This document shows, in pieces, positions 1 to 10,650 of a stretch of DNA of 64,000 bases. This DNA comes from Phoenix dactylifera. Taxonomy: Eukaryota; Streptophyta; Magnoliopsida; Arecales; Arecaceae. The translations under genes and the position numbers were made by a program. Each line of letters starts with the position of its first letter. Positions within the stretch are counted from its first letter, which is position 1. The stretch lies in contig NC_052399.1 of NCBI RefSeq assembly GCF_009389715.1, positions 28,219,146 through 28,283,145 of the forward strand, read 5' to 3'. The notes below the pieces were generated by a model. The model ran no database searches and was not told where the DNA came from. It saw only the letters and a program-made list of their open reading frames with translations.

Positions 1-47
1 CATTAATCAGAAAGTTAAGATTAACGAGCTGCACGGGCCATGGCTGA
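1..47 (+). pseudogene. C-terminal end of an upstream NLR paralogue (partial at window edge)
   Basis: From base 1 the sequence matches the stretch starting at 17961, which is the last coding part of the NLR at 14765-18007. In the same frame it encodes LRKLRLTSCTGHG-like C-terminal residues and stops at TGA 45-47. Only about 15 codons are visible, so neither the domain content nor the integrity of this paralogue can be judged. The rest of the gene should lie immediately upstream of the window. It is labelled pseudogene only because a fragment cannot be shown to be intact; it may be a functional NLR. Confidence 0.7.
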
Positions 48-3000
48 TGTGGCAACAGCACCATCCGGTGAAATGTTATCTCTGTTGGTGCGTCTTTTTC
101 TCCTTTGCTGTTCATCTGTGCCTTTTCTTTCCTTCCAATTATGCATTTACTGTTTCTTCTGCTAGGCTTTGACACTTGGTTCGGTGGTGGACAGCAAGAA
201 ATTGGGGCAGCAGCAGTTTGCTCAAAGCAAGCCAAAGATGAATTGCAGGAGTATCAGCTCCCCGGCTCGCTGGTTTTTATTGCTGCAATATTTTCGGATC
301 ACTGCTTTTGCCTCATTGTTAAGATCTTCGACGACTCCTCTGGAGAACCTCAAATCCTCTGTTCTCCGGTGTTACTGTCTCCCTCAGGGGGGATCCAAAA
401 TCTTCAGCAAGTCTCCAAGCCCTGCCCTGGACCATGCGTCTAAAGACCATGGCTATGGCTCCATCGTCCCAGCACATCCAAGTGCTTCCACTCTATTGCA
501 GCAGTGTTGCTGAGCACATCCAATGCCTGATGGTTTCATGCTCCCTACATTCTGCGGTCTGTGGAGTACTTTTCATCATCCCTCAGCTTCTTATGTGCAC
601 GCAGTGCTTTATGTATTGGAATGAATAGCGACATATTGATTATTACGTCCTCTGTATGCTTGAAAGTGATAGAGCATAAATAGTTTATAAATACTCTGTA
701 AATTACCATTCTGTGTACCTTTATGTTTATTTTGTTATTTAATGCTGAATTTCTCTTCCTCTGGCTGTACTAGATCAAGGTAATCCAATCAGGAGCACAG
801 GCTAGGACCGTAAATTGATAAGTTTGGTGGGACTATTAGCATATGACACCATGAGTGTGGCAATCTAGGAGACCAAGAATGAACTATCTATAAATGGTGC
901 TGCATTTATTGCTATTGGTGTATAACTAGAAGTTTCTGGCAGTCTAGAAGTTTGAATTGGTTTTATTTTGTTGCTACATTAGTTTGAGGTAATTCCGTGG
1001 TACTTTTATACTTAGTATGAATTTTTATAGTTAGCATGAATTCATTTGTCCTCTCCAAATGTTCCCAGTGTGGTTCTTGGAATTGATTGTGGAGGCACAG
1101 GCGGTGGTTTCGGCTTGTCCATATGGAGAGTGACTGTGCGAAGAAAGTAGAAAGTTCAATGGATTGTGGAGCAAATGGCTTGCACACCCTAATGGCATTG
1201 TGATAATATGGAAGTTTATTTTTTGCTGTGTTACTATAAATTTGAGAAACATTATTTTGTGTACCATAACTAATAGTGATGACTTGCTAGCACTCTTTTG
1301 CATTGTGATAAGGTGATAATTTGCTGTTCATTATGTTAATCTGTTGTTGAGGAAAAAAAAAATATTCGATGTACTATAACTAATAGCAATAGCTTATCTG
1401 TAACTTCTGATAAAGTTCTATCTCTTTTATCCAAAAAAGGGAGAGAAAAAAACTTTTGGCAGAGTTCTTTAATTTAAATAAAAATATATGCATTACTTGA
1501 TAGTTATAAAAATCAGATCAAAGATTGACAAAATCAAGGGTTTAGGTCTCTATGCAGTGGTCCAACTTTTGGATCAACGATCAGACCAGGTTATTACTAC
1601 AAATATTTAGTGTATGATATGTTCATATAATTTGCAGATAATAGACCTAATCATCATTAAATTAGTGAACACTAAATGAATAATTAAAGAAAACTAATTT
1701 CAAGAACGTTACAGTTCATTGTGTTTGCTTTTTAGAGGGCAAAGCCCGAGGTTCAACTTAGTAAGTTGATGTTGAGGTATGCAAAGAAAACCTATTTTTG
1801 CCCTTGGGCTCCATAAGGCTCTACATTTAAACAGCCACTCCAGACCCCATATACTTCCATAAACACTCTTACCCCAACAAACAGCAATCCACTAGATGGA
1901 TACATTTACGAGTTCTGATGTTACACCAGCAGTTGGGCTACATGGCCTAGCAATTAATATCATATGAATGATATCATCTGAATGATGTTCCTCAATGCAA
2001 CCAAGCGTTCTTTCCAACCATTTCCGATCAGATTCACCAATGCTCCTCACAAAATGCCATGCTTTTTAGAAAAACTAATATATTCATCATCGTCATGACG
2101 AGATATAACAAATGCCATCATCGACAACTTCACTGTTCATAGAATCCCATCATTTCTATATTTGCAATTCTAATTATAAGAACATTATAATTTACCAATT
2201 TTTTTCTTCCAACTATTCCTGACAAAAGTGAATCACCGTGTAATAAAAGCTTCCAACTGCTGCGGAGTCCTGGTTGTTTAATTGTCAAGCAGCAATTAGT
2301 GAAATCACATTCCATCATTTCTAAAGTAACATTGAGAGAGTTAAAACACTCCTTTGCATGTGCCATAGGAATGATTAATCACCAGTTACCACCTCAACCC
2401 AGTGAACTTAGAAATAGCAGCCCAACATAACTAACACATTTGACTTGTCTCATCTACACGCCCTAAAATGTCCTAGGCTCTGTTAAACATGGGCCAGAGG
2501 CCTGTTCATCTAACAAATTTTACTCAGACACGATACAACTCCCGGCACTACAGATTAAGAGATACGTACATACAATATGTTATGAATTCAGAACCAAATT
2601 TGAGATCTGATGCCTCCAAACGTTCCGGCATGCAGCCTACTTACAGATAGTTTCTGCTGGTACCAATTTATAAAGAGTTTTTCTACTGATGCATCAAGCC
2701 ATATTAACTCAAATGGAAATAGAAATGCAAACTCGGAGCTCCCTCTAGCTCACTGCTCCATAGATCATAACTTGCTCCATCTAAATTACATCGTCATACA
2801 ATATGAAATTCGAAACAGGGGGAGCCTTTTTTTGGTTAGTCCAAAAAACTAATTCCATAAGTAACTATAAATCCGCAGCCAAATTTGTGATCTCGTACCT
2901 CTGGGCTATTCTCGATGGCAGATAGTTTCTTCTGAAACCAACTCGTCAAGTGTCTTCTTCGATGCACGTATTTAAATTGGAGTCATGGAATTGGCAGATG

Positions 3001-3257
3001 CAAGCCCATATTCCTAAACCTAACAACAGTCCAGATGAGAAACGAGCAACCCAACTCAGCATTAAAGGCATTGAGAAAACATGCCTGATCACACTCCAAA
3101 CGCTATGAAGGCTTTCACTGCCCAAGATCTCAGCACCCCAAATGTAATCCTCTGCAGCCTTAAAATCTGTGTTTCGGATTCCCAGCTATAGCGACATTTA
3201 TTTGAGCCAACAAAAAAGGTCTTCCAAAACCACTTCTAGAAAGTTCCAATGGCTAAC
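48..3257. other. Intergenic spacer between convergent NLR and YTH genes (copy A)
   Basis: This spacer holds the 3' flank and probable 3' UTR of the NLR on the left and that of the YTH gene on the right. Short open frames near 169-628 and 2130-2366 recur in copy B. They have no recognisable domain and accumulate amino-acid replacements between copies, as non-coding DNA would. No RNA gene or complete transposon was recognised. Confidence 0.6.
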
Positions 3258-6200
3258 CTAACATCCACTGGCAGCACCATTCGCAATAGCTCGCTTCTCT
3301 GTTGCTGGTTTAGCCATCTTCAAGGCATCACCAGCTGCCGCAGCGACACCATTTTTCTCGGATGGCTTCCGCTCCTCACGGCCACCCTGCTGCACATCCT
3401 TGCTCAAAATTGTAACAGATTCCAAAGGTTTCTGCAATCTGGGCTTCCCATTAGCAGCATCGTTCTCTTTCTCCCCAGCAACCGCATCAGAAGTTTTCCA
3501 TCCCAGGCCTGAAAGCCAAAAAGAGAGGAGAATGAATAAGCCCGATGAAAGGCATAATGGAAGAGTTGTAGCAAATAATACATCTACCAAGCTACAAAAT
3601 GAGCAAATGAAGACACTGAAACAATGTCTCTGAAACTGGCATGCTTGATATAGCCCAAATGGATACTGTTTCTATAATAAACTGATGCCAACAGGGAACG
3701 ATAGAAGAGCACAGGATACCTGTTTCTGAAGCTGTTGCTTGGCCTTTTTCTCTTGCATCAATTTCTGGCGGTTCTCATAGAACATGAAATCATCCAAAAT
3801 GGATGTCTTGCTCGCATGCTCCTTAAAAATCTTGAGCATTTGAAGACCCTGCTCCAGTTTTACCTGCAGCACAAAAAGCAAGAGACAGTAAGTAAAAGCT
3901 TTCAATGTAATGATGACATACCATAACGATTCAGAAAGACGCTAACCTCCTGAGTGTCTCGACTGTTTGTCACTGGCTTGTTATCATTGTTCTCTAATGT
4001 GATGTGCTTGAGAACACTGTTAGGTACATCCTTGACAATATGCCACTTGACATGGAAGCAACCATTCCACTTGTCTTGCTGCCAGTACTCCACGGTCTTG
4101 TTAAAATCAACCGGGCCCACCATTTCCGCAACACCAACAAATTGCCCGCTTGTGTTGACCTGAAAATTTGGGTAAAAATCTGGATGACTAAATCAAGCGC
4201 GAAAATAGAAAACAAACTACTCCCTGAAGAATGACATGATACTTACTGAGAAAAACAAGAAGACAGGGCATCCACTAGCTTTCTGCTGAGCTTCCTGGTA
4301 TCCAGCATCCAGCTTCTTGTTTCCATTGGGGGTGCTGGCCCAGACATTGTACTTGATGCTCTTATGAATATCATCCTCGCTATATGATTTAATGATGAAG
4401 AACTTTCCATCGGTGTATTTCTCAGGGAAGTCAGCACGGTTGTATTGTTCCTTATCTGGTATTACACTAGAATCGTCATTCCCAATTGAAGAGAGGTTCT
4501 GCCCCCTCGCAGCAATTGTAACAGTAGGCCCAAAAATCTTTTGGTTTTTCAAGTGCCCTGCCCTAGGCCCTCTGTTCAGCTCACTAAAACCGTCTTGGTT
4601 CTCATTGCCATAACCATAATATCCATTGCCTCGGCCCCGAGGTTTGTACTTGCTGTCCACAACCAATCCCCAGCGCCCGTTCATCCTAGAATCATAACCA
4701 TTTGATTCAAAGCCAACACCAGTTCTGAGTGCATTCTGGCCATACAATCGGTTGTTTGGGTACATGCTATTCACGAAACCAGGAGCTGCTGGTCCCATCC
4801 CAGATGTCGGTCTTGAGGCATGCATACCCTAGGGGATAATAAAGAATGACAATCAATAGGAGTGGCACATAAAATAACAATACATCCAAAATAAACCTTT
4901 TGCAATATCAAGCAGAATTCATAAGAACATACCATTCAAGCAATTGCAAGGTAAAATGAAAATGAATTTAGAAATTAGATCAACGTCTTCTAGCTGCCTC
5001 ATATGATAGCTTTTGCTCTGTGGCAAACATTAGGACCAGTGACTCTCACCTGAAATACTTGGTGCTCTGAAGTCAAAAGGCCTAATTAGTTAAATGGAGT
5101 TGGCCACAGAACAGTTGCTAACTCAAGCTGGCAGCTTGCAAATAATGCATGATAGGCACTGCCATATAACATACCATAACATGAGGAAGAGGACTGCGAT
5201 TCTGATTTCTTGCGGAAGGAGTTGTACCATTATGTGATACTGTAGACGACATGGAGCTTGTTGTAGCTGCTCTGTGTTGCCCATTCGAGAAAACAGATCC
5301 CTCAAACCAGGGTACCGGGGACCGCATTCCATCAAAACTGAGTCTTGGATCCTTGTAACCAGCAGAAGTCAGTCCCCCTGGCAAAGCTCCTCTACCATGG
5401 GAACCATTCACAGTTAGTGACTGATTTTGGTTGGTTAGCCTTTGAGGTGCTGACCCACTATTTCCATTTGCATTCCCATTGGCAATTCCATTTGAGTTGG
5501 CCTTACTTGTATCCACTGGGATGGATGCCTGATCAGCAGCGACCGAAGTCGAAACCCCGTTTTGAGTAGGGGGTTGGTTTGCCGTATGTGGTGCACTGGT
5601 AGGAGTTGGTGGCTGGAAAAATGGAGTTAGATACTGATAATGCTGGGGACCGTACGGTTGGCCATCATGCCCAATGGTAGGAACTGGGGAACCAGGAGAT
5701 GGATATGCACCATAAGGAGCATACCCATATCCATGGTGATACATATCTCCATAGAACCCCTGCCAAGAACCAAAAAGACATTAAGTTAATCCTATCATAA
5801 ATACACAAAGAATACCTTTTTATTTAAATACTTCTGCTTGTATAGTATTTTGATCTACAAGAAATATCAAGTTACACTGAACATGAGACATGCAATAAAA
5901 GCACTGTATCTCTTTGAGCACGATAGTACATAAAATGAAGCAACATGTAAAAGACATCCACATTGCACAATCTATAGAAAAGCCACAAAATAAAAACCAC
6001 ATCATTCCAGCAATTCTCACCTAGATGATCATTCATTTAAATCTCATGTTTAGTGATCTCAAACAACTTAATTCAATTATATCATCCCAGAGAACTCCAA
6101 TTTTTTTTATCCACAGAGTTCAAAGTCAATATCAATCCATCAGGTGAGGTAACTTACAGGAGGCATCTCCACTCCATCATGGTTTAAATATCTAGAGTAA

Positions 6201-6777
6201 TCATCGCCCCACTCATTGACAGAACCATCGAAACCTGAAAAATCGAAACTGAAATAAGACATCTCGTAATAATAAAAGGAAAAAGATAATTCCAACAGCA
6301 CTCAAAGTAAGTTAAGATATAAAACAAACATCTTAAACACCCCCCCCCCCCCACCCCCCACACCAAAAAAAAAAAACAGAAGATAATACCACAGTTAACA
6401 ACTAAGGGGATAAAAGCTTCATTAGCCACCTCATATAACAACAAAAAAAAAATCATACTAATCCACTAAAGACTCGGAACAAACAATAACAATTGACGAC
6501 CAGAGAAAAAGCCATAAGGCAGAGGGCTTTGCAAGCAATTCATTACCTCCATAATAGTAAGGGTATCCATTGGGTAAATAACACATGCTCGGATCCATGA
6601 AGTCTGGAAGTAGAGGTGTTAATGACCGCTCTGATGGGATCAGCATGTTTGGGACTTCACCATTGGCAGACCCAAATTGAATAGCAGAAGGCTATTAACC
6701 CAAATCCAAGAAAATAATTAACACCAGCCCATCTCTCCGATAAAAGCTGTGTAATCTACAAGGGAAAAACTACCTTC
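3258..6777 (-). pseudogene. 5'-truncated, frameshifted YTH-domain (ECT-type) m6A reader pseudogene, copy A
   Basis: This is a second copy of the ECT/YTHDF-type gene at 21344-25729. Exons present (- strand) are 6547-6691, 6158-6234, 5175-5759, 4247-4828, 3947-4159, 3720-3863 and 3258-3508, all with the splice sites of copy B. Exon 1 with the start codon is absent. Exon 2 is reduced to its last 5 bases (6773-6777), because the duplication breakpoint falls there. In the last exon a run of five T (as in copy B) is four T at 3494-3497. This shifts the C-terminal tail after the fourth or fifth residue. The YTH core exons are open and retain the tryptophan cage ([17 protein letters not shown]). It has no promoter or start of its own kind, so translation of a normal reader is not expected. 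Transcription from the foreign upstream DNA remains possible. Confidence 0.9.
6339..6375. repeat. Poly-C/poly-A low-complexity tract in YTH intron (copy A)
   Basis: A run of C interrupted by single A and followed by A-rich sequence. The equivalent intron position in copy B has a C run followed by a CA microsatellite (24429-24468), so this tract changed length and content after the duplication. Confidence 0.85.
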
Positions 6778-7531
6778 TAGAATGGATTATTCAAAAATAT
6801 TAAACTTCAATCAGGTTCGGGCCGAAACTATTTTTGGCTCAAATGGGTAATCAGGCCGGGCTCGGATCTAGATTATTCAAAAAATTTTGGGCCTAAACCT
6901 AAAACAAAAATTTGGACAGAGTTCGGGTAGAGGCATAGCCCAGCCCAGCCCGGCCCACTTCCAACCCAGTAACAAAAGAAATACTGCATTTTATAAGTTT
7001 GAGTCTTTTGAATTGGGTACACTTATTGCCCTTCTGGATATTGACTTCGTGGTGTTGCAGGTTGTGCCATGCTGCAAAGCTACTGCAACTTCGTCATCTG
7101 AATATTTGAAAATTTAAGTCACATAATATAAAGCTTGAATTGCAGGTAAGGCTTAATATACTATCATTTTTTATGTAACTCAATGTTTGTTGTGATTGCT
7201 TAATTGCAATATTTGACATTCTAGGATAGTCGTGTCTCTTAGATGTGCATGGAAGTTACATTGCAGCTACAATATCTGCCGCATTTGCCCTTAAACTCAT
7301 CTTTTAGTTTCAGGAGTGGAACAATGCGAACCAAACACATTTCCTTTTGCATGGCATCAGTTGGACCGAACCGGGAGACTTCAAACTGAGAGGATGGCTT
7401 CAAATCGTCCAGGCAGTGCTGGTTGGCACCTCTTTCTCCTTTGCTCATGTGTTGCGAAGAGGTTCCAAATTCAAACCCAGCAGGTGGCATCGGCACTGTA
7501 TTTCTCCAGATAAAAAAGATGTTCTAGTATA
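6778..7531. other. Junction-side intergenic DNA between duplication copy A and the LTR element
   Basis: This segment starts exactly at the duplication breakpoint. 6810-6960 is rich in GGGCTCGG/GCCCAGCCC-type motifs also seen in degenerate MITE-like blocks elsewhere in the window (33935-34485, 37009-37563). No credible coding exon was found. If the duplication arose by a simple tandem event, this is the left end of the copy B unit. Confidence 0.5.
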
Positions 7532-7536
7532 TATTC
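7532..7536. repeat. Target-site duplication, left (TATTC)
   Basis: TATTC directly precedes the left LTR and is repeated exactly at 12952-12956 after the right LTR. Five bp is the usual length for Ty3/Gypsy integration. The pair proves that both LTRs belong to one insertion. Confidence 0.92.
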
Positions 7537-8607
7537 TGTCACGCCCCGAGCCCGAGGCGCAGCAGACGCCGCACGCCCGCACGGCTGGCCGCACAGGCGC
7601 GCAAGGCAGCGGATCATATCAAAGGAGATACAGATGTTCAAAAAGACATAATTATTTAAATTGTTCAAAAGCGGACTTACAAAACTCCAAAATAACATAT
7701 GCCAACATAATTCAAATGTCCAAACTAAACTAACTAAAATGCCAATAACTGAAGAATCATCGGAAACTCTAACGCACTCCCCAATCCCGTGTGATCAAGC
7801 CTCTGGATCTGAAAAATGGAGAAAACAGAATAATGAGCTACACTAGCCCAGTAAGCAACAAAATACCCCCAGAGTGGGGTCAGAGCATATCAGGTCAAAA
7901 TACAGGATAATGACCGAAATAAATCATAAATAACATCGTTTTACTATTTTCAAAACTTATATCATTTTTCCAAAAACTCTGATACCAGAATCTCAACATA
8001 ATAGGCTATGGCTACGTAACCCAGCGGCGGCTCAGCTGTGAAGGGAGGGTCCGAGGATGACCTCGGTTTGGGGCCCAAACAGGAAAAAAACATCATGAAA
8101 TAAAGGGCCAAAAGAGGCTTACCGGTGCTCGACGGAGGCGGCAGGAGGGAGGTCTCGGCTGCGGCTGCTCGATCCGGTGGTCAAACGGCGGCGGCAGCGG
8201 CGCTTTTCCGGAGAGGAAGAAGATTTCAAAACGGGGGAGACTCGCGACAGGGTTTCGGACAACACTCGCCGGGAGGGCATGCCGATCACCAAGGAGAGGA
8301 GGAAGAGGGAAGGAGGGAAGAGGAGGAGCTCGGAGGTGCCCTAGGGAGGAGGGCTTGGGGGGTTTTTATCACCCCCTTGTATCGGCTCTCCACCGCGTGA
8401 ATCGCGGCGGCCGAGCGAAATCCGCGGCCGGGATTGGCCGCGGATTGATCGGAGGGGGGGTGCCGCGGGATCCCCGCGGCGCCCTTGCCTCGTTTGTCCC
8501 CGGAGGAGCCGGAGAGGATCGCAATCGCGATCCTCTGTTCCGGCTCTTCCCAAAAGAAGACGCGGCTGAAGTCGGCTGGGGCTGCCGACTTCAGCCTGTA
8601 TCTCACA
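7537..8607 (-). repeat. 3' LTR (internally deleted, 1071 bp)
   Basis: Matches both ends of the 2301-bp partner LTR almost base for base. It lacks about 1.23 kb that the partner carries between roughly 11137 and 12368; the junction here is near 8023, at CCCAGCGGCGGCTC. The two open frames visible on opposite strands around 8125-8606 also occur in the other LTR and look like chance frames in GC-rich DNA. Confidence 0.92.
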
Positions 8608-8620
8608 TTCTCTCCCCCTT
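8608..8620 (-). other. Polypurine tract of the LTR element
   Basis: On - the sequence reads AAGGGGGAGAGAA immediately before the 3' LTR start TGTGAG. It is preceded by the CGAGGACGAAATTT motif typical of the end of plant chromovirus internal regions. It would prime plus-strand DNA synthesis. Confidence 0.85.
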
Positions 8621-8809
8621 AGAAAAATTTCGTCCTCGAAATTTAATATACCTTAGCTTGCAAAAAGGCCCGAATATTTTTTCTTCATCTCGTCCTCCAG
8701 TTCCCATATAGCCTCACTTTCTGAGTGATTGTTCCACTAGATCTTAACATAAGGGATTATGCACCTCCTCAACACATGTTCCTTTCTATCAACCACACGT
8801 ATAGACTGC

Positions 8810-9348
8810 CTAACGTGCATAGCAGAGAACTCGAGGGAAAGTATAGGCACCACTACCTACGAAGCTAAATTTAATGTATCCAGGTATCTGAAATTTTATC
8901 CGCTTTTCATGGCAGTTAATGGTAGCAAAGTGTGACGCTAACCAGTCCATACCAAGAATTATATCAAAGTCATACATATCTATAACTATCAAATCAGCAG
9001 ACAAGTCTCTACCTACTATATGAACCGGACAAGTCTTGCAGACCTGATTACCAATCATCCCACTTCCGGCAGGGGTGTTAACATGTAAATCATACTCTAA
9101 CGGCACGCAAGGTAGGTCATGTTTTCGCACAAATATCCATGACACAATGAATGTGCAGTACTAGAATCAAACAGTATATAAGCATAAACAGAAGCAATCG
9201 GTAGTGTACCTGACACCACAGTATTGGATGCCTGAGCATCCTGCTGAGTCAGTGCATAAATACGACCCTGTGTGTGCGGTCTCCCTCCTATCTGCTGCTT
9301 AGGAGAAGAAGGCTGAGCAAACTGAACTGGAGCAGGAGAACCTTGCAC
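8810..9348 (-). pseudogene. Retropepsin (aspartic protease) region, frameshifted
   Basis: Two overlapping frames on - (9348 to 9097, then 9145 to 8810) together resemble the Ty3/Gypsy protease. The first carries YILFDSSTAHS at about 9142-9175, where plant elements usually have FDSGA/T, so the active-site Asp remains but the following Gly is Ser. The second carries DIILGMDWLASH, the conserved flap and C-terminal motif. A frameshift near 9140 separates them. The coding signal ends about 200 bp from the LTR without reaching reverse transcriptase. It is not expected to give an active protease. Confidence 0.8.
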
Positions 9349-9408
9349 TTGCTGGATCCTTGTAGCTTGAGGCCTCTGATCTGATTGTGATACTTGCCGA
9401 TTGCGAGG

Positions 9409-9450
9409 GCACTCTGCTATCTTATGACCCTGTTGGCCACATCTGAAACA
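9409..9450 (-). pseudogene. Gag nucleocapsid CCHC zinc knuckle (remnant)
   Basis: Translation on - gives CFRCGQQGHKIAEC, a perfect CX2CX4HX4C zinc knuckle, which binds RNA in Gag nucleocapsid. It sits downstream of the gag capsid frame but is separated from it by the stop at 9673 and frame changes. It would therefore not be translated in line with the capsid. Confidence 0.85.
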
Positions 9451-9672
9451 TGCGCCAGATAATCGTCTACAGAGTTCTGTCTTATGGGCACCACCACATG
9501 CTTCACATTTAGACTGGTCTTGTTGAATAGTCTCTCCATAAGATCCCTGCTTTTCTGATTGCCCAGACCTATTACGAGATTTTGCTGTCCTACTAGAATT
9601 CTGTCCACTATGAGTATCATCATCTCTGCTCCTCTTCTTTTGTATTCTATCTTTTGAATCTTGTGTTTCCTT

Positions 9673-10434
9673 TCAGACAATTTCCATATTCTTAGCCCTG
9701 TCTACCAGGTCATCATAGTTGGTTGAGTGCACTACGGCCAAACCCCGATGTAATTGAGGCTTCAATCCTTCTTCAAATCTCCTCATCCGGGACTCTGCAT
9801 CTATGACGAGGGTGGGAGCAAACCGAGCTAACCTGTCAAACTCTGCCTCATACTCATCCACGGTCATAGTTCCTTGAGACAGATTTAGAAATTCTCTCTC
9901 TAGCTCCCTAAGGCGACTTAAAGGGAAATACTTGGAGTAGAAGGCTGTGCGAAGCCTCTGCCAGGTAAGTGCCTCCTGCTCGGGTGCCAATGTGCGCTCC
10001 ACAGACATCCACCAATGATGAGCTCGGTCCTGAAGCATATAGGTGGCAAATCTGACCTTCTCTTCATCGGTGCACTCCATTGCTCTGAAGACTTTCTCCA
10101 TTTCCTCTATCCAGGCTTCGGCCTCTTGAGGACTAGTAGTGCCTTTAAAAACTGAAGGAGCCATTCTCTTGAATTCAGCTATACTCCTTCTTTGCTCCGA
10201 AGGATCAACGACTTGCTGGATTGGTTGCTGAGGTTGTTGCCTCTGTTGGCGTACTAACCCAACGACTTCCTCAATCAGTTCGAGCACCCGGGTTTGATTT
10301 CCGGCGGCAGTTTCTAGAGTTGATTGACCCTGGGGTCCTGAGCTAAGCGATGCCTCGCCAGCTTGGTTGGTAGGGGCTCTTCCCCGAGAGCCCCTGACCA
10401 TCCGATTCAGGCTACGGACACGACGAGGCGGCAT
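9673..10434 (-). CDS. gag: Gag capsid polyprotein (Retrotrans_gag family)
   Basis: A 253-residue open frame starts at ATG 10434, 217 bp after the 5' LTR and just past the PBS. The N-terminal 60 residues are basic and Gln-rich (MPPRRVRSLNRMVRG, then QQRQQPQQPIQQV). Residues from about 90 to 200 form the Retrotrans_gag fold, with FKRMAPSVFKG, AEAWIEEMEKVF, YMLQDRAHHWW, RTAFYSKYFP and TVDEYEAEFDRL. It packages element RNA into cytoplasmic particles. The frame ends at a TGA right after KNMEIV, where related elements run on into the nucleocapsid, so this copy is truncated before the CCHC knuckle. The capsid part itself is intact. Confidence 0.9.
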   Translation of the reverse strand: MPPRRVRSLNRMVRGSRGRAPTNQAGEASLSSGPQGQSTLETAAGNQTRVLELIEEVVGLVRQQRQQPQQPIQQVVDPSEQRRSIAEFKRMAPSVFKGTTSPQEAEAWIEEMEKVFRAMECTDEEKVRFATYMLQDRAHHWWMSVERTLAPEQEALTWQRLRTAFYSKYFPLSRLRELEREFLNLSQGTMTVDEYEAEFDRLARFAPTLVIDAESRMRRFEEGLKPQLHRGLAVVHSTNYDDLVDRAKNMEIV

Positions 10435-10631
10435 TCTGATTCAGTAAAAATATATAGATGTTATAAAATCATCCAAACAGAATAATACGAAATAGTTAAT
10501 AAAATAAATGAACATTATCCCCTTATTTGGTTCCTACCCATCTTTCAACCTTTCTGACGGATCCTACGAATCCTAAAACTTAGGCTCAATATAATTGTTT
10601 CAGTTACAATCCCTAGTGATCTTAAACCTGA

Positions 10632-10643
10632 GCTCTGATACCA
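10632..10643 (-). other. Primer-binding site of the LTR element
   Basis: On - the bases read TGGTATCAGAGC, the standard complement to the 3' end of initiator-methionine tRNA used by plant LTR retrotransposons. It lies 7 bases from the end of the 5' LTR and fixes the element's orientation. Confidence 0.9.
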
Positions 10644-10650
10644 CCAAATC

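Larger units (their letters stand above)
1..6777. repeat. Segmental duplication, copy A
   Basis: This block is collinear with 17961-24895 at very high identity: the NLR 3' end, the intergenic spacer, and YTH exons 9 to 3 with their introns. The match stops abruptly after CTACCTTCT at 6769-6777, where copy B continues into YTH exon 2 and copy A switches to unrelated DNA. Indels separate the copies. Copy A lacks about 200 bp found at 20884-21090 in copy B, and copy B lacks about 20 bp found near 2710 in copy A. The copy began upstream of the window. Confidence 0.93.

Noticed and set aside
2130..2366. 78-residue open frame on - conserved in copy B (20036-20272)
   Set aside because: No known domain, no splice context. 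The few differences between copies change amino acids, as in non-coding DNA carried by the duplication.
8125..8606. Overlapping frames rich in Gly/Ala/Arg/Glu, repeated at 12469-12950
   Set aside because: Both lie in the LTRs of one element, on both strands of GC-rich DNA. Chance frames, not genes.
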